A model generated the notes under the pieces. It was not told where the DNA came from. It saw only the letters and a program-made list of their open reading frames with translations, and searched no databases. Made by a program: the position numbers and the translations under genes. This document shows positions 44,843 to 56,800 of a DNA stretch of 64,000 nucleotides, in pieces. Origin of the DNA: Bicyclus anynana (Eukaryota > Arthropoda > Insecta > Lepidoptera > Nymphalidae); assembly GCF_947172395.1 (NCBI RefSeq), contig NC_069095.1, forward strand, positions 5,828,001 to 5,892,000, read 5' to 3'. Numbering within the stretch: the stretch's first letter is position 1; each line of letters starts with the position of its first letter.

Positions 44843-47800
44843 ATGAGTATTATAACATCAATGCGAATATTAGTACTGTTTATTTTATGTTACAACAAAG
44901 CCAATGCAGCGCTTAGCACCCGGTATCCTATAGGTATGTATAATTGTTATATCTTTCGGTTAAAAAACTGTAAACATTACGGATTGCGCAAACGTTTGGT
45001 AAGCTGTCATCTTGTGGATTTGATTTGATTACTAAATCTAGCATGCGATAGTACCTAATTAATTCGATAGGTATAATATTTTTTAATATTGATTTTTAGT
45101 TATCTGTGGAATGCTGTAAATATTGTATTTGATCACAACCACTCATCCTGTTTATGTTAACTTAATATATTTCCAATTTCATCGTAATTTCATTGATTTC
45201 CACGGGGAAGTCCGATGAATTAGTTCTATCAATAAATCAATACGTTTACTTTAGGATGTCTCCATTTCTATCCGCTGCAGCTAGAAAGTATCAGTATTTT
45301 TTTTTAATCTATGATTATAAAATCATAAAATAGCCAAATCTCTATACCTATTAATTTAAAAATAAATCACAAAAAAAATTATTTAATATACATAATACAC
45401 ACCCCAGAACAGCTGTTTTTAAATCTTTCTTACCTTTGTAAGTATTAAATTAATGAACCGACTTTCACAACATGATGTTCATTTGGTGAATGCCGTTGGG
45501 GCAATGCGTTAGGCAGTTTTTTAGCTTATCGGGTACAAATAGACAGACAAACAAACATGAGCACAACAATTTGTAATGATTTAGTTGCATAGTAATAGTA
45601 ATTTATTGACGTGACAACGTCTTATAATTCGATAAAACCTGCACACTCGAAAAAAGATGACGTCATGCGTCGTTCCCTCGCTCTAGGGTTGCCAACTTTT
45701 TTACAAGAAATAAAATATAGTCTGGTCTATGAAGATCATTAAACAGTATTTTAGAAAAACGAAAAGTTTACGTAAACGTATTTAGTTATTGTTTTAAATA
45801 GGTTAATTAAAATTTTCTTTTGAAAAATATAACCATTCCATCGGTATTTTCTGACGTTGTCACGTTCAACTATCGTCAATAAACCGACTTTACAGACAAC
45901 TGATTTTTTTTATTTTCTTTTGTTTAGGAGGTTTATTTAACTCTGAAACATTACCGACTTCAGAGGTAGCGTTTGACAATATAGTGAAACAGGGCAGCAA
46001 AGCATATCATGGCAGAGTTATACATTCAGAGGTTGATGACAGTTATTCTGCTGCTCTGGAAAGTAAGTAACGAATTTATTTGTAACAAGCGAAGTTTTTT
46101 TGACGGCCTCCGTGTCGCAGTGGTATGCGCAGTGGACTTACAAGACTGAGGTCCTGGGTTCGATCCCCGGCTGGGCTGATTAAGGCTATCTTAATTGGTC
46201 CAGGTCTGGCTGGTGGGAGGCTTCGGCCGTGGCTAGTTACCACTCTACTGACAAAGACGTACCGCCAAGCGATTTAGCGTTACGGTACGATGTCGTGTAG
46301 AAACTGAAAGGGGTGTGGATTGTCATCCTACTCCTAACAAGTTAGCCCGCTTCCATCTTAGATTGCATCATCACTTACCATCAGGTGAGATTGTAGTCAA
46401 GGGCTAACTTGTACAAAAACAAGCAACCAAAATGTTTAGCTTTATATCATCATTATCATCATCATCATAATATGTCGCGACTCGCGACTCGCTTGATGTC
46501 GTCAGTCCTCCTGGTGGGGGGTCGACCAACACTGCGCTTACTAGTGCGGGGTCGCCATTCCAGCACTTTGGGACCCCATCGTCCATCGGCTTTTCGAACT
46601 ATGTGCCCCGCCCATTGCCACTTCAGCTTCGCAACTCGTTGAGCTATGTCGGTGAAAGCTTTATATATTAGTATAGATATAATTTTTTATTGGATATTGT
46701 AATTTTTCAGTGTGTGATTACACTTCGGATAATAAAGGTATAGTTGCATTGATCGATGCAAGGCCCGTTGACGATATTTGTGACTTCACTTGCATGCTAT
46801 GCAACAGCCTCAATGTAAGTATGCAATACTAATAGACTACAAGCCCTTGAACAAAAATTACATGTGAAATGACCCAACGTGAATTATGCTTAGAAGGCTG
46901 TTACTATAGCAGAAAGTAACTCTGAGCACTATGCTGTCATTTCTGAGGAGTAAAGGTGAGTTATTTCTATAAGATATACGCCTGATTTGTCTCATGCGAG
47001 CAGTCGTCAGATTATAAGCAGAGGTGTTATAGGAAAATTTTGCGATTAGAATCAATATTCCCGGCGGGAAGCTCCATCTTAATATATGACACAATATGTG
47101 TCATATAATAAGAATTTGCCGTCTCTTCAACCGTCGTAATGCCTGTGGTATAATTAATTGATCAGCCAGGTGGTTCGGATGGTTTCTCAGTATAATTTTG
47201 TAGTTGCTGTTACTAAATTTTATTTCTTTTTTCACCGTTGGGTTGTTGGCATTTGTAAGTGCTCGTGAATTTCCGGTATTTTCACAAACCAAGGCGCGTT
47301 CGACAGTTGCTTTAATACATAATTCTGAGCTCTTTGAATAATGGTAATGTTTGAGTCGCATGCAGATCCCCACAGATGTATTTAACACATCCGAGGTGTA
47401 AAATAAGTGATATACTCGCTTTGTTATTATTAATCTTATGTCTTTTAATTAAGTCTGTATTGTATTTCATGTTGTAAAAAGGTTGTAAATGATCAGTTAA
47501 ATTTCATTGTGTTTTTAGATATCATATCTGTCGTTAAATTGGGAGCCGCCGGTTACATTGGAAAAGGATTTATTCACGTTTTCATATCACCCTTCGCCGG
47601 AAATGATATCAAAAGCCTACGCGACTCTTATTAAAAAGCTTCAGTGGGATAAATTCACAATACTTTACGAGGATGAATCCAGTAAGCACGAGTATTATTA
47701 TAACGATTGATCATCTCAAAACGTTAAGGAAAGTCGGTGAAAGATTTGTTACTAAAATAATAAGTTAGTAATCACATAAAACTAGTAGATAAAATAGAGA

Positions 47801-50800
47801 AAATGATAAAAGATTCTTTTTATTATTTACTAGACCGCGGTTTCACTCGAGTAGTTCCTATTTCTGTGAGAATACGGGGATAAAATATAGCCTCCAACAC
47901 TCACAAATAATGTGGCTTTCTAGTGGTAAAACAATTTTCAAAATCAGTTCAATAGATTCAAAGATTACCCCCTAAAAATCACAAACTACCTTACCTTACC
48001 TTACCTTACCTGTTTGTAATATCCGTATAGAAAAAAAGCCCACAATTTCTGACTTCACTCGGAAGTTGAGTGTTAAATCACGATCTAGGGGGCGCCTAGA
48101 CTAATACACTCAAGCCAGAATACCATTACTGAACTTTGTGAGATCTGAGTTCAGAGGAGATGCTCTTAGGGATTCGTTTCACCCATCTCTTCTACTTTTG
48201 CCTTCTGCCAAAACCCCTAGCGATACCGCTGAGGTACCATTTACTTACACAACGAGAAATAAAATATATACATTCAGTGTTCATTGCAAATTTTAGAAGC
48301 TTTTGTTTTGACCAGAATCGTACTGAGATATTTAGTGATAATCATCCGTGTTTATTAACTTTTGCTAATTTTTAAGGTTTTGTACGTCTGCAAGAAGTTA
48401 TAAATACTTGGCCGTATAACAGTGACCAAATATTGTTTAGACAGTTACATCCCGATAAAGACAATCTCGAAACGTTCAAATATATATTCAAAGTAGTACA
48501 TATGAGCTATCACGTTCTGGACTGTGACGTGAAAAATATTATGAAGTATATGCACGAGATAGTGAAGGTGGAGAATTCGACACAGTACCAGGTAAGACTG
48601 ATTTCATTATCATTAATATGTTATCAGCTGATAGACGTCCATTGCTGGATATAAGCAAGCGTCTTTCACAAATAGACGACAAGCCCTTGAACAAAAATTA
48701 CATGTGAAATAAACCAACATGAATAACGCTTAGAAGGCTGTTACTATATCAGAGAATAACTATGAACACTATGCCGTCATTTCTGAGCGGTACAGGTGAG
48801 TACGCGAGTGAAGAGTAAGGCATGCGAACCTGATCTTTCGACTCCTACGAACATTCGGTTCATTTTGCAGGTAATTTTTGTTCAAGGGCTTGTAGTCTAA
48901 TACTCGTGACCGCTTGTTACTATTATATAATATGGATATCTCTAAAAAGGATTAGATCAAAGTTGCAAATAAGGACCATCTTGGACCATTGGATTGTTAC
49001 CTGATACCTTCATTCATAATTAATGATATAATTAATGAATTTCATTCGGAGGTTTTTCAAAATTTTCAATTTTATGTTATGATATTCGTACTGCTTCATA
49101 AACATAAACATTATTCAGCAGAGTTTCATCCTAACCGCCCTCGACGCGTACACTGTGAAACTGGATGAGATAGATGAACTTCTAGCGAACGTATCCACGA
49201 TGCATCTTACCACATCTGATGACGTCAATTGGAAGGATTTGGATATGAGCAACGATGTTATACGGGTATGTACTGAAACGTCTTATAAACTCACGAGATT
49301 CTGTTTGCGTAATGTCAGCCACTGACGATCAAGTAAAACTGATCGTGTGATGGTCGCGATGTGTTTAACGCCATGCCGATCGCGACCAACACATGATCAG
49401 TTTTATCGGACGTCAAGCCGTTAGCGCTGCAGGCATGTGAGATTACTTGATGGTTAGTTGCTAACGTAAAGTTTTGTTTTTCACAAATCCCGCGGCAACC
49501 ATGGAATTTTCTGGGAAGCGTTCTGCTCCGCGATTGAATTTATCTCTATGGCAAAATTCATCAAAATCGTTTTAGCAGTATAGCCGGGAAAAGGTAACTG
49601 ATGGAATTTCAAATTTATAATATTTATATGGATCGACATAGTTGAAACAAAAAACAGTAAACTAAAAAAAACTTTTGCAATCCAGTTTCCAATATAGGTC
49701 GACGGTACAGTGTGCCTAGTGGGAGTTTTCAATGTTTTCATGCTGTTACTATCGCGTTAACGTAAACGCGAATTTATATGGAATTGAAACAGTTGCGCAG
49801 TAGTGCCACTAGATGGCGCTATTTCAATTCCTTAAAAATTCTCGTTTACGTTAACGCGATCGTCACAGTACCAAACTGCCACTAGGCCCTCTGAATATAT
49901 TTATTAGTACTTTTTATACTGCCTATAACTGATACTATTACAAGCTTAGACTGGACTCATTCCCTACCCCTATCCTATTCTACTCCCATCCTACATTTAC
50001 CCTACCCTGCTCACACTCTACACTTACCCTAAACTACCCAAGGAGAATTTTATATATAAGAATAAACAGTTAGGACTTTTAAGATGCTTCCACCGAGCAT
50101 CTGCGTTTAATTCGTCTGTCGGGAACTGTTACTGTTTCTCATAAGAACTCTTTAAGAACCATGCAAGTTAGTGCCTTGGTCATTTTAACATTCTCTATGT
50201 ATTAAATGTAATGTATATTTTACACTAATTACTAAATAAAGACCTCTGCCTTTCGATTCGGATGGTGTAGGTTTGAATTCGGTCCGGGTCATGCACCTCC
50301 AACTTTTTAGTTATGTGCATTTTAAGAAATTTAAATATCACGTATCTCAAACGTCGAAGGAAAAATATAGTGAGGAAACCTGCGTACCTGAGAGTTTTCT
50401 TAATTCTTAAGTGTGTGTGAAGTCTGCCGATCCGCATTTGGCGAGCGTGGTGGACTAAGTCCTAACATCTCTCATTTTGAGAGAAGACTCGTGCTTAACA
50501 TATGGGTTGGTATGGGTTATGGATGATACTAATTACTAATGATTAGTTAGAAACAGCTTTGACGGCAGATGCACTGAATCATCTAGAAAAAGCTCTCAGA
50601 AGTATGGGAATATCTGAATATATAGACAATCCACCGGCGTTATGTTTCAAAGATGCTAAAATTGATTACCAAGATGCAGCATGGCCAAAAGGTGATGACC
50701 TTCGAAATGCTCTATTACAGGTAATAATTTAACCACGTTTTTTTTTCTTTTTTAATTCTTTACAAGTTAGACCTTGACTACAATCTCACCTGATGGTAAG

Positions 50801-53800
50801 TGATGATGCAATCTAAGATGCAAACGGGCTGACTTGTCCGGAGCTGGATGAAAATCCACACCACTTCCGGTTTCTACACGACATCATACTGGAACACTAA
50901 ATCGCTTGGCGGTACGTCTTTGCCGGTAGAGTGGTAACTAATCACGGCCAAAGCCTCCCACCAGCCAGACCTGGACTGATTAAGAGAACCTCAATCGGCC
51001 CATCCGGGGACCTCCGTCTTGTAAATCTACTGCGCAAACCACTGCGCCACGGAGACCGTAAAAAGGTCGTCGTGTCCAGCGCCGGCCCGAAGTAGATTTT
51101 AGAATGGAGCGAGATCCAATTATGACGCCTCTCCTGTTTGCTCCTATACCAATTGTGAGGTCAAAGGAGGTATGGAAAGTGATGATCTCGACCATTCTCT
51201 GGAGTGACAACAAAGTTAACCCTTGACTGCGATCATACTTGATGTTAAGTGATGCAGTCTAAGATGGAAGCGGGCTTATTTGAAAGAGTTACTTTAAGTT
51301 TAAGTTACTTACTTTAAGTTTCTTCTCCGACGGTTTCAACGCGACATCGTGCTGGAATGCTAAATCGCTTGGCAGACGTCTTCGGTAGGGTGGTACCACC
51401 AGACTAAACCTGAGTCAATTTAGAAATTAAAAACACCCAGGCTAGGAACCGAACCCAGGACCTCTTGAGAACCACAGCACTACTAACTGCGCCAGAGAGG
51501 TCATAAAAAAACCAAGTGCTTCTGTATTCATACCTAACTTTATTTCTTTTCCACACAAAGTATTATTTAAGACAAATGGCCTCTGTTTTAAAACAACTTT
51601 TTTCAGTCTGGCTGTACCTTCATAACTCCCGGACGGATGAAACGATTTCAATTTAGTTTTTTTTTGTATAAAAGGTGACTTATGCGAGTGTTTTAGATAT
51701 GTTTGATGAAAATCGGTTGAGCCGTTTAAAAGTTCTGGGCGTTGAAAGTGGGGAAGAATAACCGAATGTCTGCAAATATACTCGAGTGGGGTCTCAAATG
51801 AAAGTGCAGTGAAAGAGAATATTGATAACTTGACCGAGAGTGTAATTTATAAAATTTACCTACGGGGGTATTTCAAAATTTTCAATTTTATGTTATTAAT
51901 TATAGCCTTTATATTTTCACATTGCAGACCAAAACAAAGGGGTTCACAGGTAATATCGAATTCAATGAGATTGGGCAAAGAATAAATTTCAAACTTCATT
52001 ACTCAAAATTAAGCATTGAGAGTGAATTCATTCACGTCGGTCACTGGGACTCCAAGACAGACATGATAACGGATGAGAGAGAAGTTAAGGAGAGATCTTC
52101 TACGTCTAAATCTGTTATACGGGTATATTTATTGTACTATTTAATATCTAATGAATAATTATGGTACATATTAACTACCAGGAAATTCTCTCCGGTTTCC
52201 TCCGCGCAATTTTGATTCCATAGAAATAAATATTAAAAAAATAAAAATAAAATTATTAGCGAGTAACTATTAAATTAGTAATTATTACTCGATGATAATT
52301 TAGCTTTCCGTTGCTGAAATAATTCTTAAAAGCGGTCTGTGTTTGGAGCCAATTCGCTAGAAACAAACAATCTTTTCCACTTTAAAATATTAGTGTAAAC
52401 ACAATAAATCTTTTGTGAATAATTTAAAATTTTGTTTATGTTTAGAACATTGATATTGTTTTATGTTTAAAAATAACGCCAGAAGTTTAGACATACTCGT
52501 AAATTCTATTATATTAAATACAATTTGGTATGCATTTTAAATATTGTAACTTGAAATTGTTATGTAGGTAGTGTCTAAGAAGGGAAAACCGTACTTTGAT
52601 GTGGTACAAGTTAATGGAACAACAATGTTCGAGGGATACGCCGTGGATCTAATGCAAAATATCTTTGATTATATGGTGAAGAATAACCTCATACATAAGG
52701 ATCTAAAATATGAGTTTTATAGAGAAAGTGAAGACAAATATGGCAATCCGATAGCTGGAACTAAAAAGTGGGATGGAATTATTGGAGAATTAATAGAGCA
52801 TGTAAGTATTTATGTTACAAAATTTGTACCTATAACTATGGTTGTCACCAATCCGTGCAGGTACCAAAGACTGCCTTTTACAGTGCTATCACACTAACGG
52901 ATTGCGAGCGTTTTCAAAGCGGAGCGGGCTCGCAACGGATACGCCGCGCATCCACAGCGAATTCGTTGCGTACGCACAATCTTGTACTGTCTCGTACAAA
53001 CGCCAGTCCGTCCCAGTGTAGTCAAACGTACGATTTAAATCGTATTTGTACTTTTTTGGCTCTTGTACGATGTACAATCGAGTAATCGAAATCGTACGCA
53101 AAATTTACGATCTTTTCAAATCTTAGGCCCATCATCACAACGAACTAAAAATTAATAACCTGCAAAAATTAACCTGCGGTGATTCGCTGGCTTGGAAAGA
53201 AAAATACAAACAATATAAACATTAGTTTTTTAGCCAGAAATCTGTTTTTTAATAAATTAAAAAAAACAACATTGTTTCCTTGTCAGAATCCATTTTGTTA
53301 CTGAATGTACCGTACGTCGTTAATCCACTACAAAACCGCGACGGAAACGTTGCGAATCCGCCACGCCTTCGCGACGTCTTCGCTGCGCAGCCGCGACGTG
53401 TTCGCGACGCATTCGCTGCGCCTCCGCTCCGCTTTGCAACCGCTGCAGCCTTATCATACTAGCGGATTGCCTGCGCGTTGGCATTCCGCTAGTATGATAA
53501 GGCCGTTAGTGTCACAACACAGCGGTGAGTGTTGTATGCGAAATGCTGTCTATTTCACAAGCTTTTTTTCTAACTTGTCCAGTTAGTATGGTAGTCAAAT
53601 ATTGGAAGCTAAATAGGGGCCCATTTCGTAAGGTCGATTGGCTTTTAGGTACACTTGCGTAGCCTTGGTGACAATGCAATTATAATATTGCTGATGGTGT
53701 AAACATATCCATGAAACTATAAAATAATATTATATTCGTAATATTATAACATTATTATATACTGATCACTTTGAAGGAGGTGCTACGTCGGTGATTTTTT

Positions 53801-56800
53801 AATTTAAGGCGTTACCTATCATAAATATTTTTATTTCTCAGACATTATTTTGCCTTTCATGTGGTTTTTTCAGTAACGACATCACACGGGCTTGGCACCG
53901 ACTTTTACGCCGATATTATTATTCTCAGCATGTATTGTTCATTCGTTTCAGAATGCTGAGCTAGCTATCTGCGATATTACAATATCATCAGAGCGTAACG
54001 CCGTAGTAGATTTTTCAACGCCGTTTATGAGTTTAGGGATCAGTTTGGTGACGAAAGAACCCGATCCGGTACAACCGGATATGTTTTCTTTTATGAATCC
54101 CTTGTCTTTGGATGTTTGGCTATACTTAGCAACAGCATACATCATAGTTTCATTCATCTTGCTTATATGCGCTCGGTAAGTCTTTTTCGTTTGTAATTAT
54201 TACTATTTTGAATTGTTGCGATTCTTTAAATAGCTGGACTATTAACTAAATTGGTCTTTAATAACACACTCAACATAAAATATTGAGAAATGTCATCTAC
54301 CCACTATATGATACTCATGAAGGGTTGAAATTCATGAAAAACTAACATACATGTAAGTTAGGGAATTAACCGGCTGATCATTTTGAACATAATAAGACAC
54401 TGGTTAAATCTTGTTTCTAAATGACCAAGTCAAAAGCTTACTAATAATATAATTAGCTGTGCCCCGTCACTTTATCTGCATACCTATATCTTGTTACCGT
54501 GGGGATCGCAGGATTCCTACATCTCTCACTCTCACTCTCTCACATTTTGCAACACCATTTAAACGTTTCTGTTAAAATGGAAAAAATCTTATCGTATTCT
54601 AATCTTTTTTAATCTTATTGTAGTTAATTTCATGACGTTCGAGGATTTTAAATATATTTTTTTAACTCATGTATGTATTCCTTTACAGTATGAGCCCGGA
54701 CGATTGGGTCAACCCTCATCCATGCAATCAAAATCCTGAAAATCTTGAAAATATCTGGAGCTTGTACAATTGTATGTGGCTCACTATGGGTGCCATTATG
54801 ACGCAGGGCTGTGATATATTACCAAGGTAATATTTTTGTTTCAACTATAAGGTTTTCGAACAAATTTTAATAATTTTGTTTGTTATTATTAACAGAAAAG
54901 TATAGTGTTGGTAACATCAAATCGGTCACTGGGTGCCATGGATACTGACAGATCATTTTTTTTTATTTTTTATTAAGAAAGAATGCAATAAGGAACTTAA
55001 GCTAACTTATCCTAATAACTATACAAATCATGCCCACGTGGAATGGTGGCAAGAATACTGGCTGCTTACATTACTTGTTGTTTAAGCCTATTTGAAATAA
55101 ATGAATGTTGACTTTGACTTATTAGAGGTCTATTTCCTGCAGTGGATGTCCATCGGCTGATATGGTGATAATGATGATGATTATGTTTTGTTTCATATTG
55201 TACTAGCCGACGCCCTGCGTAATTACCGTTCTCCTGAGAATATTGGGATAAAAATAGCCTATGTAACTCACAAATAAAATAACTTTCTCACGAGAACGGG
55301 AATTACGCGGATTTATCTCCGAATTCTCACAGGAACGAAAAAACGCGGGTGAAACAGCTAGGTATCGATCGACCAGTTTGAAAATTAGCCCTCATTCGCG
55401 CGAGAATTTTTTTAACAGACGTCAAAAAAGCGTTCAGTTTCAACAAATGCTTTCCCCAGTATATTAATTGACTATGAAACACGGCTAAAACCCGACATAC
55501 TCTGACCTCATACCAAGTGAGTATTCCGATATTCGTGAGACACATTTGTTGTATTTCAACGCATTTTTAACATCAGTTAAAAATCTCTCGTGTGAATGTG
55601 GGCTTAGTAAATATTTTTGTTACCAGAGCGGCAGGCTCAAGATGGGTGGCCGGGATGTGGTGGTTTTTTGCTCTAATCGTGACCGCGTCGTACACAGCCA
55701 ATATGTCTAGTTTCGTCAGCGCCAGCAGGAGAAGCAATGAGATAAAAGACGCCAAAGATTTGGTTGAACAGACCAGTATCGCATACGGAACTGTGATTAA
55801 TGCGTCTACTTACAAGTTCTTTGAAGTAAGTATCCGCTAGAATATATTAATGCGGTTAGCTTATAAGTAGGTAGTAGTAATTCATATAAATATAGTTTGA
55901 GTTAAAGACAAAAGTTACCTCAAATCGCTTTGTTGTCAGCCGTTCTCTCTAATTTGGTAAAGCTCTTTCGCGCGTCTCAATTATTTTCTTTATAACACAT
56001 TTGCTCGTAAAGTATCTGTAATTTCAACAATTTCAATATTGTAATGTACCTACCTCATTACGCATATGTGCCGTGATCAAAAGTAAAATGCACATGTGCT
56101 GTAATGTATTATAAAACCTATATCATCAGTCTAAAAACGAACGGTACTTTTTTAAACATTAGCAATTAAGATTTTATGTCAGAAAAGTGCTCAACATTTT
56201 ATGAATAAAATTAAGTTTGTGAGATAAAATAATAAATAAATATTTAATTCTTTCATTTTAATAATTTTGACAATAAATGACAACCATTTATTTGCAGCAA
56301 AAACACAAAAATATTAATTTACTGTATGAGTAATACTAGCTGTTTTTGGTGCATTGGCCTAAAAAAAAACGATGATGCTTGCACTTCGCTATTTGTGCAA
56401 AAACGACAAGCATATCAAAATGTCATCATATGGAAAACTCTCAAAGATGCAAATGCAAATTCTTTTTCAGAAAGTGTGTTCAAAGTTCGTTTCCTCGCAA
56501 ATGTGTTATAAAAAATCGTATGACATACGTGCGCTTTGATAATTACAGCCTCTGCTTCCTTACTATTCTTACTTACTTAAAATATCGCCTCTGCTGTAAT
56601 TTTCAACTTACCTCACTATTACAGAATTCCAACGACACGGTGTATATGAAAATATTTGCCGCCATGAAATCAGCGAAGCCGACAGTTTTCACTGCCAACA
56701 ATGAGGAAGGGGTCAATCGTGTTCGACAGAGTAAAGGAAAATATGCTTTTTTCATGGAATCCACACAGCTAGAATATGCAATGCAAAGGCACTGTGATTT

